Shown: piece after piece, positions 24,828-36,132 of the stretch | Layout of the letters: each line of letters starts with the position of its first letter | How positions within the stretch are numbered: position 1 is the stretch's first letter | Assembly (NCBI RefSeq): GCF_009295825.1 | Contig: NZ_WHKF01000003.1 | Coordinates: 248,001 to 312,000, forward strand | Source of the DNA: Marinifilum sp. N1E240 | GTDB lineage: Bacteria; Bacteroidota; Bacteroidia; Bacteroidales; Marinifilaceae | Reading direction: 5' to 3' | DNA length: 64,000 bases | Translations under genes and position numbers: made by a program | Notes under the pieces: generated by a model | Database searches by the model: none | Told to the model about the DNA's origin: nothing | What the model saw: only the letters and a program-made list of their open reading frames with translations

Positions 24828-27800
24828 TTAGAAATCTGATTTGGTCTCAAGAAGTTTTTCATATTCTTCTTTAGCTCCAACAACAACATCTTTGTATTCT
24901 CTCAAACCTGTACCAGCAGGAATCAAGTGTCCACAAATAACGTTCTCTTTCAGACCTTCAAGTTTATCTATTTTACCGCTAATAGCAGCTTCGTTCAGAA
25001 CTTTCGTAGTTTCCTGGAACGATGCAGCTGAGATGAAACTCTTAGTTTGAAGAGCAGCACGAGTAATACCTTGCAAAATCTGAGTAGATGTTGCAGCAAT
25101 AGCCTCACGACCTTCAACTAATTTCAAATCTCTACGTCTCAAGATTGAATTCACATCTCTAAGCTTTCTAGAAGATACAATTTGACCAGCTTTCAATTCA
25201 TCAGAATCACCAGCATCAACAATGACTTTCTTACCGAAAATTTCATCATTTTCCTGCATGAATACCATCTTATCAATAACTTGTTTTTCTAGGAATTTAG
25301 TATCTCCCGGATCAGCGATAATTACTTTACGCATCATCTGGCGTACGATAATCTCAAAGTGCTTATCATTAATTTTCACACCCTGCATACGATATACATC
25401 CTGTACCTCGTTCACGATATACTCCTGAACTTTTGTAGGTCCTTTAATAGATAGAATATCTGCTGGTGTTGTAGCACCTTCTGATAACGGAGTACCAGCT
25501 CTTACATAGTCATTCTCCTGAACAAGTATTTGCTTAGAAAGAGGTACCAAGTACTTCTTAACATCTCCTGCTTTGGTTGTAACTACAACCTCACGGTTAC
25601 CACGCTTAATTTTACCGAAAGTAATCTCACCATCAACCTCAGATACAACAGCTGGATTGGATGGATTACGAGCCTCGAATAACTCAGTAACACGAGGAAG
25701 ACCCCCGGTGATATCACCTGCTTTACCAAGAGCTCTAGGAATCTTAACAACAGATTGACCAGAAACAACCATCTCTCCTTCTGAAACAGAAATGTGAGCA
25801 CCTACTGGTAAGTTATAAGATTTTAAAACCTCACCAGATGAGTTCAAAATCTTAACACTTGGGTTTTTAGTCTTATCCTTAGATTCAGTAATTACTTTTT
25901 CAGCAAAACCAGTCGCTTCATCCGATTCCTCAGTATAAGTAACACCTGCGATTAAGTTTTCGAAGGTAACCTTACCAGAGAATTCGGTAACGATCATTGC
26001 ATTATAAGGGTCCCATTCACAAATAAGATCACCTTTCTTAACATCTTGACCATCCTTAATATACAATTTAGATCCATAAGGAATTGTATGAGTAGTCAAT
26101 GTAATGTTTGTATTTTTATCGATAATACGTAATTCTGCCAATCGACCAATAACAACATCGTGCTTAGCTCCTTCTTCAGGAGTATGCTCTACTGTTCTTA
26201 ATTCTTCAAATTCAGCGTAACCATCGTATTTAGACTCAACAGAGTTTTCGGCAGAAACGTTACCCGCGGTACCCCCTACGTGGAAAGTACGAAGAGTAAG
26301 CTGTGTACCCGGCTCACCAATTGACTGAGCTGCAATAACTCCAACTGCTTCACCTTTTTGAACCGCTTTACCTGTTGCAAGATTTCGTCCGTAACATTTA
26401 GCACAAACACCTCTTTTTGATTCACAAGTAAGAACTGAACGAATCTCAATTCTTTCGATTGGAGATTTCTCAATAACTTGAGCAATTTCCTCGGTAATTT
26501 CAACACCCGACTTGACAATTAAGTCTCCAGAAATAGGATTATAAACATCATGAACGGTAGTTCTACCAAGAATTCTTTCGTATAGTGAAGCTACAACCTC
26601 TTCCTGATTCTTAATTGCTGTTGCTGTTAAACCTCTAAGAGTTCCACAATCTTGCTCGTTGATAATTACATCCTGAGCAACATCAACCAAACGACGAGTT
26701 AAGTAACCCGCATCAGCAGTTTTAAGAGCCGTATCGGCAAGACCTTTACGCGCACCGTGAGTAGAAATAAAGTACTCAAGAACCGAAAGACCTTCCTTAA
26801 AGTTAGAAAGAATTGGATTTTCAATAATCTGACCACCAGTAGCACCTGATTTCTGAGGTTTAGCCATCAGACCACGCATACCACCCAACTGACGAATCTG
26901 CTCTCGAGAACCACGGGCTCCTGAATCAAGCATCATGTAAACTGAGTTGAAACCATCGTTATCTGCAGCTAACTGAGTCATCAGTGTTTGAGTTAAGTTC
27001 GCATTTACATGCGTCCAAATATCAATAATCTGATTGTAACGCTCGTTGTTGGTAATGAAACCCATATTATAGTTATTCAATACCTCTTCAACCTGAGCAT
27101 ATCCATCAGCTACCAATGATTCTTTTTCAACTGGTACTTTAACATCCGAAAGGTTAAACGATAGTCCACCTTCAAATGCCTTACGATATCCTAAGTCCTT
27201 AATATCATCAAGGAATTTAGCACATGCATCAACACCACACTTCTTGAATACATATCCAATAATGTCACGAAGAGCTTTTTTAGTAATCAATTGATTAATA
27301 AATCCAGCACCATGAGGAGTAAACTGATTTAAAATAATACGACCAATAGTAGTTTCTACAATAGTATCAACTAACTCATCGTTCTCATTTAAATCTTTAA
27401 CTTTTACTTTAATCTTACTATGAAGAGCAACAGCTTTCTCATTGAAAGCGATCATAGCCTCTTCTGCAGAGTAAAAAGTTAAACCTTCACCCTTACTACC
27501 TTTTCTAGCCTTGGTAATATAATAAAGACCAAGAACCATATCCTGAGAAGGTACAGTTACCGGAGCACCATTAGCTGGATTCAAAATATTGTGAGAACAC
27601 AACATTAACATTTGAGCCTCTAATACCGCCTCATTACCAAGTGGCAAGTGAACTGCCATCTGGTCACCGTCGAAATCGGCATTGAAACCAGTACATGCTA
27701 ATGGATGTAGACGAATTGCTTTACCCTCGATTAATTTTGGCTGGAATGACTGAATACCTAAACGGTGAAGAGTAGGAGCACGGTTAAGAAGAACCGGATG

Positions 27801-29090
27801 TCCTTTCAGTACATTTTCCAAAATATCCCAAACTACAGGATCTTTACGGTCAACAATTTTCTTTGCTGACTTAACAGTCTTTACAATACCACGTTCGATC
27901 AACTTACGAATTACGAAAGGCTTGTAAAGTTCTGCTGCCATATCCTTAGGCAAACCACATTCGTGCATTTGCAAATCCGGTCCTACAACAATTACCGAAC
28001 GTGCAGAATAGTCAACACGCTTACCCAACAAGTTCTGACGAAAACGACCTTGCTTACCTTTCAAAGAATCTGAAAGAGATTTTAAAGGACGATTATTTTC
28101 AGTCTTAACTGCATTCGATTTACGTGAGTTATCGAATAATGAATCAACAGATTCCTGAAGCATACGTTTTTCGTTACGTAAGATTACTTCTGGAGCTTTG
28201 ATTTCAATTAATCTTTTTAGACGATTGTTACGAATAATTACTCTTCGGTATAAATCGTTCAAATCCGATGTCGCAAAACGACCACCATCCAAAGGTACCA
28301 ATGGACGCAATTCTGGTGGAATTACAGGAACAACTTTTACAATCATCCATTCAGGACGATTAATTCCTTGCGAATCACGGAAAGCCTCAACAACTTGAAG
28401 ACGCTTTAATGCTTCATTTTTACGCTGCTGCGATGTTTCAGTATTTGCTTTATGACGCAAATCGTAAGATAATGCATCAAGATCTAAACGACCTAGCAAA
28501 CTGTACAAAGCATCCGCACCCATTTGTGCGATAAATTTATTTGGATCATCATCATCCAAATATTGATTCTCAGCAGGAAGTTCATCAAGAATATCAAGAT
28601 ACTCCTCCTCTGTTAAGAAATCTAAATATTTTATACCATCAGCTGATTTAATACCAGCATTAATCACGACATAACGTTCGTAATAAATGATAGAATCAAG
28701 CTTTTTGGTTGGTAATCCCAAAAGATAACCAATTTTATTCGGTAACGATTTGAAATACCAAATGTGTGCTACAGGTACAACCAACTGGATGTGTCCCATA
28801 CGCTCACGTCTAACCTTTTTCTCGGTTACCTCTACCCCGCATCGGTCACAAACAATACCACGATAACGGATACGCTTGTACTTACCACAATGACACTCAT
28901 AATCTTTAACAGGACCGAAAATTCTTTCACAGAATAATCCGTCGCGTTCCGGCTTATAAGTACGATAATTGATGGTTTCAGGCTTTAAAACTTCGCCGCT
29001 CGATCTTTCTAGAATCTCTTCAGGTGAAGCAAGACTGATAGAGATTTTTGTAAAACTGCTCTTTACTTGTTTATCTCTTCTGAATGCCAT
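24828..29090 (-). CDS. rpoC: DNA-directed RNA polymerase subunit beta'
   Basis: 1420 residues, the usual length for Bacteroidota. The N-terminal zinc site ([20 protein letters not shown]), the active-site Mg-binding [15 protein letters not shown], the bridge-helix/trigger-loop region ([25 protein letters not shown], in split form) and the second zinc site ([20 protein letters not shown]) are all intact. It is the last gene of the nusG-rplKAJL-rpoBC string. An 81-base gap from rpoB contains a hairpin (29128-29161). The ATG at 29090 gives the expected MAFRRDKQ N-terminus. Confidence 0.98.
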   Translation of the reverse strand: MAFRRDKQVKSSFTKISISLASPEEILERSSGEVLKPETINYRTYKPERDGLFCERIFGPVKDYECHCGKYKRIRYRGIVCDRCGVEVTEKKVRRERMGHIQLVVPVAHIWYFKSLPNKIGYLLGLPTKKLDSIIYYERYVVINAGIKSADGIKYLDFLTEEEYLDILDELPAENQYLDDDDPNKFIAQMGADALYSLLGRLDLDALSYDLRHKANTETSQQRKNEALKRLQVVEAFRDSQGINRPEWMIVKVVPVIPPELRPLVPLDGGRFATSDLNDLYRRVIIRNNRLKRLIEIKAPEVILRNEKRMLQESVDSLFDNSRKSNAVKTENNRPLKSLSDSLKGKQGRFRQNLLGKRVDYSARSVIVVGPDLQMHECGLPKDMAAELYKPFVIRKLIERGIVKTVKSAKKIVDRKDPVVWDILENVLKGHPVLLNRAPTLHRLGIQSFQPKLIEGKAIRLHPLACTGFNADFDGDQMAVHLPLGNEAVLEAQMLMLCSHNILNPANGAPVTVPSQDMVLGLYYITKARKGSKGEGLTFYSAEEAMIAFNEKAVALHSKIKVKVKDLNENDELVDTIVETTIGRIILNQFTPHGAGFINQLITKKALRDIIGYVFKKCGVDACAKFLDDIKDLGYRKAFEGGLSFNLSDVKVPVEKESLVADGYAQVEEVLNNYNMGFITNNERYNQIIDIWTHVNANLTQTLMTQLAADNDGFNSVYMMLDSGARGSREQIRQLGGMRGLMAKPQKSGATGGQIIENPILSNFKEGLSVLEYFISTHGARKGLADTALKTADAGYLTRRLVDVAQDVIINEQDCGTLRGLTATAIKNQEEVVASLYERILGRTTVHDVYNPISGDLIVKSGVEITEEIAQVIEKSPIERIEIRSVLTCESKRGVCAKCYGRNLATGKAVQKGEAVGVIAAQSIGEPGTQLTLRTFHVGGTAGNVSAENSVESKYDGYAEFEELRTVEHTPEEGAKHDVVIGRLAELRIIDKNTNITLTTHTIPYGSKLYIKDGQDVKKGDLICEWDPYNAMIVTEFSGKVTFENLIAGVTYTEESDEATGFAEKVITESKDKTKNPSVKILNSSGEVLKSYNLPVGAHISVSEGEMVVSGQSVVKIPRALGKAGDITGGLPRVTELFEARNPSNPAVVSEVDGEITFGKIKRGNREVVVTTKAGDVKKYLVPLSKQILVQENDYVRAGTPLSEGATTPADILSIKGPTKVQEYIVNEVQDVYRMQGVKINDKHFEIIVRQMMRKVIIADPGDTKFLEKQVIDKMVFMQENDEIFGKKVIVDAGDSDELKAGQIVSSRKLRDVNSILRRRDLKLVEGREAIAATSTQILQGITRAALQTKSFISAASFQETTKVLNEAAISGKIDKLEGLKENVICGHLIPAGTGLREYKDVVVGAKEEYEKLLETKSDF

Positions 29091-29127
29091 ATGTTGAAAA
29101 TTAGGAAATTAACAAAATAATTCAATA

Positions 29128-29161
29128 AAAGTGAATGTACGAAGAATCGCACATTCACTTT
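29128..29161 (-). promoter_or_regulatory. Intercistronic RNA hairpin between rpoB and rpoC
   Basis: Arms AAAGTGAATGT and ACATTCACTTT (11 bases, perfect) enclose an inner CGA/TCG pair. On the minus-strand transcript it follows the rpoB stop directly. The downstream TTTTATTG is too weak for a clear terminator, so an RNA-processing or stability element, or a partial attenuator, is more likely. Confidence 0.6.
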
Positions 29162-29171
29162 ATAATAAGGC

Positions 29172-32100
29172 TTATACTAATTTAACGCTCAAGCCAAGAC
29201 CTCTTAATTCGTGTAACAACACGTTTAGAGATTCCGGAATACCCGGATTTGGCATAGGATCACCTTTAACGATTGATTCGTATGCTTTCGCACGACCAAT
29301 AACATCATCCGACTTAACGGTTAGGATTTCCTGTAGAATATGGGCTGCCCCGAAGGCTTCAAGTGCCCAAACCTCCATCTCACCAAAACGCTGACCACCA
29401 AACTGAGCTTTACCTCCAAGAGGCTGCTGAGTAATCAATGAATAAGGTCCGATAGAACGAGCATGCATCTTGTCATCAACCATGTGACCAAGTTTCAGCA
29501 TATAGATAATACCAACTGTTGCTGGCTGATCAAAACGCTCACCTGTTCCTCCATCGTGAAGATAAGCTTTACCGAATGCAGGAACACCTGCCTTGTCAGT
29601 ATAACTTGTAATCTCATCTAATGACGCACCATCGAAAATAGGAGTAGCAAACTTCAAATCAAGCTCTTTACCTGCCCATCCAAGTACAGTTTCAAATACC
29701 TGTCCAAGGTTCATACGAGAAGGTACACCAAGAGGGTTCAAACAAATATCAACAGTAGTTCCATCTTCTAGGAAAGGCATATCTTCATCTCTAACAACTC
29801 TAGAAACAATACCTTTATTACCGTGACGACCTGCCATCTTATCACCAATCTGCAATTTACGCTTTTTAGCTACGTAAACTTTCGCCATTTGAATAATACC
29901 CGCAGGCATTTCATCACCAATGGTTACATTGTATTTCTTACGCTTATTAAAACTCTCAAGTTCCTTATACTTAATTATATAATTATGCAAAAGTTTCTTG
30001 ATCGTTTCATTCTTCTCTTTATCGGTAGTCCACTTGTTAGGATTAATATCCATATAATTGATATCCATAAGAAGTTTCTGAGTAAACTTCACTCCTTTAG
30101 GAATAATATCAACACTTAAGTAGTCTTTAACACCTTGCGATGTTTTACCGTTAACAAGAATAAAAAGTTTGTCAACCAAACGATTCTTCAACTCGCTAAC
30201 CTGCTTTACCAATTCTTCATCCAACTTCTGAATAAGTGGCTTGTCAGATTGCTTAGATTTACGGTCACGAATCGAACGAGAGAATAATTTCTTTTCAATA
30301 ATAACTCCGCGTAATGAAGGAGAAGCTTTTAAAGAAGCATCTTTTACATCACCAGCTTTATCACCAAAAATAGCTCTCAATAATTTTTCTTCCGGAGAAG
30401 GATCAGATTCTCCTTTAGGAGTAATCTTACCAATAAGGATATCACCTGGTTCTACGTTAGCACCAATTCTGATCAATCCATTCTCATCAAGATTACGAGT
30501 TGCATCTTCACTTACGTTTGGAATATCAGAGGTTAACTCTTCCATACCACGCTTCGTGTCACGCACTTCTAGAGTGTATTCGTCAACATGAACTGATGTA
30601 AATACATCATCTTTAACGATACGTTCTGAAATTACGATAGCATCCTCATAGTTGTAACCTTTCCAAGGCATAAACGCAACTTTAAGGTTACGTCCTAGAG
30701 CTAACTCACCATCTTGCGTAGCATAACCGTGAGTCATAATCTGTCCTTCAACAACCTTTTGTCCTTTTGTTACAATAGGTTTAAGGTCAATTGTAGTTCC
30801 CTGGTTGGTTTTTCCGTATTTCGGAAGATTATATGTTCTTGTGTCTCCTTCGAAACTAACAAATGATTCCTCTTCAGATCGTGCATATTTAACAACAATC
30901 TTATTTGCGTCAACAAATTCAATTACACCTTCACCATGAGCGGCGATTTGCGTTCTTGAATCACGAACAAGATCACCTTCCAAACCTGTTCCTACAATAG
31001 GAGATTCTGGTTTGATAACCGGTACAGCCTGACGCATCATATTAGATCCCATCAACGCACGGTTAGCATCATCATGCTCAAGGAAAGGAATTAAAGAAGC
31101 TGCAATAGAAGCAATCTGGTTAGGAGCAACATCCATCAAATCGATATTATCAATTTCCTCAAATGGGAAGTCACCATCCTTACGAGACTTAGCTTTAGGA
31201 TTAACAAATGTCCCATCTTCATTTAGTGGAGCATTCGCCTGAGCGATAGTTAAACCTTCTTCTTCTTCTGCTGATAAATATCCAACTCCATCAGACGATA
31301 AATCAACTTTACCATCAACTACCTTACGGTACGGAGTTTCAATAAATCCAAGATTATTAATTTTTGCAAACACACAAAGAGAAGAGATCAAACCAATATT
31401 TGGTCCCTCAGGTGTCTCAATCGGACAAAGACGTCCGTAGTGAGTGTAGTGTACATCTCGAACCTCGAAACCTGCTCTTTCACGGGAAAGACCACCAGGT
31501 CCTAATGCCGACATTCTACGTTTGTGTGTAATCTCAGCAAGTGGATTCGTTTGATCCATGAACTGTGATAATGCATTCGTTCCAAAGAAAGAATTAATCA
31601 CTGAAGACAAAGTCTTCGAATTGATCAAATCAATAGGGGTAAACACCTCGTTATCACGAACATTCATTCTCTCGCGAATTGTTCTAGCCATACGAGCTAA
31701 ACCAACACCGAACTGAGTATAAAGTTGTTCACCAACTGTTCTAACACGACGATTACTTAAGTGGTCAATATCATCCACATCAGTACGCGCGTTCAACAAT
31801 TTGATTAGGTACTTAATAATTTCAATAATGTCTTCCTTAGTCAATACTTTGGTGTCACCATCAGTATTAAGACCAAGTTTTTTATTTATGCGATATCTAC
31901 CAACATCACCTAAATCATATCTCTTATCAGAGAAGAATAGTTTATCGATAACGTCACGTGCTGTAGCCTCATCTGGTGGCTCAGAGTTACGTAACTGACG
32001 ATAAATGTGAAGAACAGCTTCTTTTTCAGAGTTACAAGGATCTTTCTGCAATGTATTATAGATAATTGCATAATCCGCTAAATTTTGTTCTTCTTTATGA

Positions 32101-32984
32101 AGCAAAATTGTTTTTGTACCTGATTCAAGAATTTCTTCTATATGTTCTGGTTCGATTATTGTCTCACGATCAATAACCACCTCATTACGTTCGATTGATA
32201 CTACCTCTCCCGTATCCTCGTCAACAAAGTCTTCAATCCATGACTTAAGAACACGAGCAGCAAGTTTTCTACCAACGATTTTTTTCAAACCGGTTTTAGA
32301 AACCTTGATTTCATCGGCAAGGTCGAAAATCTCTAGGATCTCCTTATCACTTTCGTAACCAATGGCACGAAGAAGTGTTGTAACAGGAAGTTTTTTCTTA
32401 CGGTCGATGTAAGCAAACATGACATTATTAATGTCGGTTGCAAACTCGATCCAGGAACCTTTGAAAGGAATAATTCTGGCAGAATATAACTTGGTTCCAT
32501 TTGCGTGTACACTTTGCCCAAAGAATACACCAGGTGAACGGTGAAGCTGAGAAACAACTACACGTTCTGCTCCGTTAACTACAAAAGTACCTTTTTCGGT
32601 CATGTAAGGAACAGTTCCAAGATATACATCCTGAATCACTGTGTCAAAATCCTCATGCTCCGGATCAGTACAGTAAAGTTTTAGTTTAGCTTTCAGCGGT
32701 ACACTGTAAGTTAAACCTCTTTCAATACATTCTTCGATTGAGTAGCGGGGCGGATCAACAAAATAGTCGAGAAACTCCAGTACGAAGTTATTTCGTGTAT
32801 CTGTAATTGGAAAATTCTCGCTAAATACCTTAAATAATCCTTCGTTCGTTCTTTTCTCTGGAGTAGTTTCCAACTGAAAAAAGTCTTGAAAAGATTTTAA
32901 TTGTACTTCCAAAAAATCAGGATATAATAACTGATTTTTACTTGAAGCAAAACTAATTCTTTGACTAATAGTATTTGAAGACAT
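29172..32984 (-). CDS. rpoB: DNA-directed RNA polymerase subunit beta
   Basis: 1270 residues. The rifampicin region reads [19 protein letters not shown] followed by [18 protein letters not shown]; the positions that usually mutate in resistant strains (the D of FMDQ, the H of THKRR, the S of MSALG) are wild type, so a sensitive polymerase is predicted. [17 protein letters not shown] and the C-terminal [19 protein letters not shown] that contacts beta' are also present. It lies 106 bases after rplL, with an attenuator-like hairpin between. Confidence 0.98.
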   Translation of the reverse strand: MSSNTISQRISFASSKNQLLYPDFLEVQLKSFQDFFQLETTPEKRTNEGLFKVFSENFPITDTRNNFVLEFLDYFVDPPRYSIEECIERGLTYSVPLKAKLKLYCTDPEHEDFDTVIQDVYLGTVPYMTEKGTFVVNGAERVVVSQLHRSPGVFFGQSVHANGTKLYSARIIPFKGSWIEFATDINNVMFAYIDRKKKLPVTTLLRAIGYESDKEILEIFDLADEIKVSKTGLKKIVGRKLAARVLKSWIEDFVDEDTGEVVSIERNEVVIDRETIIEPEHIEEILESGTKTILLHKEEQNLADYAIIYNTLQKDPCNSEKEAVLHIYRQLRNSEPPDEATARDVIDKLFFSDKRYDLGDVGRYRINKKLGLNTDGDTKVLTKEDIIEIIKYLIKLLNARTDVDDIDHLSNRRVRTVGEQLYTQFGVGLARMARTIRERMNVRDNEVFTPIDLINSKTLSSVINSFFGTNALSQFMDQTNPLAEITHKRRMSALGPGGLSRERAGFEVRDVHYTHYGRLCPIETPEGPNIGLISSLCVFAKINNLGFIETPYRKVVDGKVDLSSDGVGYLSAEEEEGLTIAQANAPLNEDGTFVNPKAKSRKDGDFPFEEIDNIDLMDVAPNQIASIAASLIPFLEHDDANRALMGSNMMRQAVPVIKPESPIVGTGLEGDLVRDSRTQIAAHGEGVIEFVDANKIVVKYARSEEESFVSFEGDTRTYNLPKYGKTNQGTTIDLKPIVTKGQKVVEGQIMTHGYATQDGELALGRNLKVAFMPWKGYNYEDAIVISERIVKDDVFTSVHVDEYTLEVRDTKRGMEELTSDIPNVSEDATRNLDENGLIRIGANVEPGDILIGKITPKGESDPSPEEKLLRAIFGDKAGDVKDASLKASPSLRGVIIEKKLFSRSIRDRKSKQSDKPLIQKLDEELVKQVSELKNRLVDKLFILVNGKTSQGVKDYLSVDIIPKGVKFTQKLLMDINYMDINPNKWTTDKEKNETIKKLLHNYIIKYKELESFNKRKKYNVTIGDEMPAGIIQMAKVYVAKKRKLQIGDKMAGRHGNKGIVSRVVRDEDMPFLEDGTTVDICLNPLGVPSRMNLGQVFETVLGWAGKELDLKFATPIFDGASLDEITSYTDKAGVPAFGKAYLHDGGTGERFDQPATVGIIYMLKLGHMVDDKMHARSIGPYSLITQQPLGGKAQFGGQRFGEMEVWALEAFGAAHILQEILTVKSDDVIGRAKAYESIVKGDPMPNPGIPESLNVLLHELRGLGLSVKLV

Positions 32985-33031
32985 TTACTTAAAATTAATT
33001 GAACCTAAACGATAATAAACAACAAAAAGGC

Positions 33032-33056
33032 TTAGAGTACCTAACTGGTACTCTAA
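33032..33056 (-). terminator. Attenuator-like hairpin between rplL and rpoB
   Basis: Perfect 10-base arms TTAGAGTACC/GGTACTCTAA with a 5-base loop, followed on the minus strand by GCCTTTTTG. The position matches the partial attenuator known between rplL and rpoB in E. coli, which lets ribosomal proteins be made in excess of polymerase. Partial termination is inferred. Confidence 0.65.
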
Positions 33057-33090
33057 ACCAAAATAACCTTATATATAGGTTTTAGCGCTT

Positions 33091-33465
33091 CTATTTAAGT
33101 TCAACTTCAGCTCCAGCTTCTTCTAATTGTGCTTTAAGTGCTTCAGCTTCTTCTTTAGAAACTTTTTCTTTCAATGGAGCTGGTGCAGCATCAACTGCAG
33201 CCTTAGCTTCCTTAAGACCTAAACCAGTTAATTCTTTAACCAATTTCACAACAGCTAGTTTAGAACCACCAGCAGCTTTAAGAATTACGTCAAACTCAGT
33301 TTGTTCTGCAGCACCACCATCAGCACCAGCAGCTGGTCCAGCTACAACTGCAGCAGCAGCAGCAGGCTCAATTCCGTATTCTTCTTTTAGAATCTCAGCT
33401 AACTCACTTACTTCCTTAACAGTCAAATTAACTAATTCTTCTGCAAACTTTTTTAAATCTGCCAT
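33091..33465 (-). CDS. rplL: Ribosomal protein L7/L12 (bL12)
   Basis: 124 residues. The N-terminal dimerisation helices ([22 protein letters not shown], split) are followed by the flexible Ala/Gly hinge ([17 protein letters not shown]) and the C-terminal factor-binding domain [19 protein letters not shown] with [17 protein letters not shown]. It forms the ribosomal stalk with L10, encoded 35 bases upstream. Confidence 0.97.
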   Translation of the reverse strand: MADLKKFAEELVNLTVKEVSELAEILKEEYGIEPAAAAAVVAGPAAGADGGAAEQTEFDVILKAAGGSKLAVVKLVKELTGLGLKEAKAAVDAAPAPLKEKVSKEEAEALKAQLEEAGAEVELK

Positions 33466-33500
33466 TTTCCTTCAGTTTTTAAATTTAATTTACTAATATA

Positions 33501-34019
33501 TTACTCTTTTTCTGAAAGTGTTTTCACAACACCAGCAAGGATATTCTTTCCCGATTCCAATGAAGAAATAACGTTCTTGATTGGTGACTGTAATAACGCC
33601 ACGATATCTCCAACAAGTTCTTCTTTAGACTTAATAGTGCTAAGAGCTTCAAGCTCGTTATCACCAACGTAAATCGACTCTTCAACATAAGCCGCTTTCA
33701 GGATAGGTTTATCATGTCCCTTACGGAACTCTTTGATAAGCTTTGCAGGAAGGTTTCCTGTATCTGTAAGCATAAGAGAGGTTGCTCCCTTAAGTACATC
33801 ATTCAATCCTTCAAACTCTCCTTCTGCTCTTTCCAAAGCATTTCTAAGAAGTGTGTTTTTTACAACAACCAACTTAATATCTTTCTCGAAACACGCTCTA
33901 CGAAGTGCAGAAGTGTCTTCGGCATTCATTTCTGAAATGTCCGTCAGATAAAAGTGATTTGAAGCATTGATTTCTTCCGTCAAGCTATCAATAATCTGAA
34001 TTTTTTCTTCCCTTTTCAT
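33501..34019 (-). CDS. rplJ: Ribosomal protein L10 (uL10)
   Basis: 172 residues of the stalk base protein that holds L7/L12 dimers. The N-terminal MKREEKIQIIDSLTEEI and the block LRRACFEKDIKLVVVKNTLLRNA are diagnostic, and the C-terminal helix NILAGVVKTL carries the L12-binding site. In other bacteria L10-L12 represses its own mRNA leader; here only about 30 bases separate rplA from rplJ, and I see no elaborate leader structure. Confidence 0.96.
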   Translation of the reverse strand: MKREEKIQIIDSLTEEINASNHFYLTDISEMNAEDTSALRRACFEKDIKLVVVKNTLLRNALERAEGEFEGLNDVLKGATSLMLTDTGNLPAKLIKEFRKGHDKPILKAAYVEESIYVGDNELEALSTIKSKEELVGDIVALLQSPIKNVISSLESGKNILAGVVKTLSEKE

Positions 34020-34049
34020 GATTACTAAGGTCTTGATTAAAAATTAAAA

Positions 34050-34742
34050 TTAGTCAAGTGATTTTGGATCCAACTGGATACCAATACTCATTGTGCTTGA
34101 CAGGTATACACTCTTCACATAAGTTCCTTTTGCAGCAGATGGCTTAAGCTTATTGATAATGCCAACAAATTCCTTAGCATTTTCTTTAATCTTATCTGCA
34201 TCAAAAGATACTTTACCGATTGATGAGTGAATAATACCGTATTTATCGACCTTAAAATCAATTTTACCAGCTTTCACTTCGGTAACTGCTTTAGCAATGT
34301 CCATTGTTACTGTACCAGACTTAGGATTTGGCATTAAACCACGAGGTCCTAAAACTCGTCCTAAAGCACCAACTTTCGCCATTACAGTAGGCATTGTGAT
34401 GATAACATCAACATCAGTCCATCCACCTTTGATTTTGGCAACGTAATCGTCAAGACCAACATAGTCAGCCCCAGCAGCTTTAGCTTCTTCTTCCTTATCA
34501 GGAGAACATAAAACTAAAACACGAACTTCTTTACCAGTACCATGAGGAAGAGTAACCACACCACGTACCATTTGGTTAGCTTTTCTTGGGTCAACTCCTA
34601 AGCGAATATCCATATCCACTGAGGCATCAAATTTGGTAGATGTAATCTCCTTAACCAATTTTGCTGCTTCATCGATAGAATATAGCTTATCAGTATCCAC
34701 TTTTTCTGAAGCTAACTTTCTATTTTTTGTTAGTTTACCCAT
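34050..34742 (-). CDS. rplA: Ribosomal protein L1 (uL1)
   Basis: 230 residues. The two-domain L1 fold is recognised by [32 protein letters not shown], the domain II block GAADYVG-like segment [13 protein letters not shown], and [19 protein letters not shown]1 binds 23S rRNA at the E-site stalk and represses the L11-L1 mRNA in many bacteria. It follows rplK by 21 bases. Confidence 0.97.
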   Translation of the reverse strand: MGKLTKNRKLASEKVDTDKLYSIDEAAKLVKEITSTKFDASVDMDIRLGVDPRKANQMVRGVVTLPHGTGKEVRVLVLCSPDKEEEAKAAGADYVGLDDYVAKIKGGWTDVDVIITMPTVMAKVGALGRVLGPRGLMPNPKSGTVTMDIAKAVTEVKAGKIDFKVDKYGIIHSSIGKVSFDADKIKENAKEFVGIINKLKPSAAKGTYVKSVYLSSTMSIGIQLDPKSLD

Positions 34743-34763
34743 TTTAAGTGCAGTATTTTAAAA

Positions 34764-35207
34764 TTATTGATTAAGTGGATTATCACCTGAAATTGTGACA
34801 CCCATACTTCTTGCCGTACCAGCTACCATACTCATGGCGCTCTCTACTTTAAAAGCATTTAAATCTTTCATTTTCCCCTCTGCAATCGCACGTACCTGAT
34901 CCCAAGTAATAGAACCAACTTTTTTACGATTAGATTCAGGAGAACCTGATTTTAATTTTGCAGCTTCTAAAATTTGCACAGCTACTGGAGGAGTTTTTGT
35001 AATAAATTCAAATGAACTATCAGAATAAACAGTAATCACAACAGGGATTACTTTTCCAGCCTGATCTTGAGTTCTTGCATTGAATTGCTTACAAAAATCC
35101 ATAATATTTACCCCTTTAGCACCTAATGCCGGTCCTACTGGGGGTGAAGGATTTGCAGCACCACCTTTGATCTGCAATTTGATTAATCCTGCAACTTCTT
35201 TAGCCAT
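34764..35207 (-). CDS. rplK: Ribosomal protein L11 (uL11)
   Basis: 147 residues. [20 protein letters not shown] (N-terminal domain, thiostrepton and RelA site) and the C-terminal RNA-binding [20 protein letters not shown] with [11 protein letters not shown] are standard. It lies 25 bases after nusG and begins the L11-L1 pair. Confidence 0.97.
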   Translation of the reverse strand: MAKEVAGLIKLQIKGGAANPSPPVGPALGAKGVNIMDFCKQFNARTQDQAGKVIPVVITVYSDSSFEFITKTPPVAVQILEAAKLKSGSPESNRKKVGSITWDQVRAIAEGKMKDLNAFKVESAMSMVAGTARSMGVTISGDNPLNQ

Positions 35208-35232
35208 AGCTTTACTTTTCTAAAAGATTTAA

Positions 35233-35781
35233 TTATTCTTTTTCTACTTGCATGAAACTTAATTCCAAAGGTGTTTTACGTCCGAAGATTTTCACCATAA
35301 CTTTTAGCTTTTTCTTCTCTGCATTCACCTCTTCAATCACGCCAGTAAAACCATTAAATGGTCCATCAGTCACTTTAACCATTTCACCAACATAATAAGG
35401 AATACTAATTTCCTCATCTTTGCCAGCCAGTTCATCGACCTTACCCAGTATGCGGTTCACTTCTGACATACGCATAGGAGTTGGATCGCCGCCTTTTGTA
35501 TCCCCCAGGAAGCCAATCACATTCGTAATATTACGAAGGATGTGAGGAATTTCTCCAACGAGTGCTGCTTCAATAAGAATGTAACCAGGAAGGAAAATTC
35601 TTTCCTTACTAATTTTCTTACCGTTGCGCACCTGAAACACTTTTTCGGTAGGAATGAGAACCTGTGACACATACTCCTGTAGACCAAGATTAGAAATTTC
35701 ACTATCAATATATTCCTTGACCTTCTTTTCTTTTCCTCCTACAGTCCTTAGAACATACCATTTTCTATCAATTTCAACCAT
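35233..35781 (-). CDS. nusG: Transcription termination/antitermination factor NusG
   Basis: 182 residues. The N-terminal NGN domain begins [20 protein letters not shown] and contains [12 protein letters not shown]. The C-terminal KOW domain has [22 protein letters not shown]. NusG couples RNA polymerase to Rho or the ribosome. Tight linkage to secE (17 bases) and rplK is the ancestral bacterial order. No insertion like that of UpxY-type specialised NusG paralogues is present, so this is the housekeeping copy. Confidence 0.97.
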   Translation of the reverse strand: MVEIDRKWYVLRTVGGKEKKVKEYIDSEISNLGLQEYVSQVLIPTEKVFQVRNGKKISKERIFLPGYILIEAALVGEIPHILRNITNVIGFLGDTKGGDPTPMRMSEVNRILGKVDELAGKDEEISIPYYVGEMVKVTDGPFNGFTGVIEEVNAEKKKLKVMVKIFGRKTPLELSFMQVEKE

Positions 35782-35798
35782 CTTTCTCTAATAAGGAA

Positions 35799-35990
35799 TT
35801 AGTGTAACATATTGTATATAACATCCATCAAGTTCTTGAACCCCAAATCCATTACGAAAATCGCAAGTGCAATAATAGTGGAAGCAATCATAACTACAAT
35901 CGCACTACTTTGAAGCTCAGACCATGATGGCCAAGATACTTTCTGAACTAGTTCTTTATAAACTTCTTCAATGTAAATTTTTAGTTTCAT
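35799..35990 (-). CDS. secE: Preprotein translocase subunit SecE
   Basis: 63 residues: an amphipathic cytoplasmic helix (IEEVYKELVQKVSWPSWSEL, with the conserved VSWPS motif) and a single membrane span (AIVVMIASTIIALAIFVMDL). This is the minimal single-span SecE of most bacteria, which clamps SecY. It lies between tRNA-Trp and nusG. Confidence 0.95.
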   Translation of the reverse strand: MKLKIYIEEVYKELVQKVSWPSWSELQSSAIVVMIASTIIALAIFVMDLGFKNLMDVIYNMLH

Positions 35991-36009
35991 AAGGCAAAAT
36001 TTGTCTTTG

Positions 36010-36082
36010 CACGGGAGGAGAGACTCGAACTCCCGACACCTGGTTTTGGAGACCAGTGCTCTACCAACTGAGCTACACCCGT
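36010..36082 (-). tRNA. tRNA-Trp (CCA)
   Basis: Minus-strand cloverleaf of 73 bases with anticodon loop CTCCAAA between CTGGT and ACCAG stems, D-loop AGTTGGTAGA and T-loop TTCGAGT. Discriminator is G and CCA is not encoded. Position 6:67 of the acceptor stem appears as a T:T mismatch; the other six pairs are good. It lies between tuf and secE. Confidence 0.93.
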
Positions 36083-36095
36083 CTATAAGAAGACC

Positions 36096-36113
36096 GATCC
36101 GGTTTCCCGGATC
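36096..36113 (-). promoter_or_regulatory. Tetraloop hairpin between tuf and tRNA-Trp
   Basis: On the minus strand GATCCGG-GAAA-CCGGATC forms a perfect 7-pair stem closed by a GNRA-type loop. No strong T-run follows, so an RNA-processing or mRNA 3'-end stability element for tuf is more likely than a terminator. Confidence 0.6.
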
Positions 36114-36132
36114 AACCTTATATATGTTCTAA

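Noticed and set aside
25583-25801. Open frames inside rpoC and rpoB on both strands
   Set aside because: Overlap conserved polymerase coding sequence completely and have no start signals or domains.
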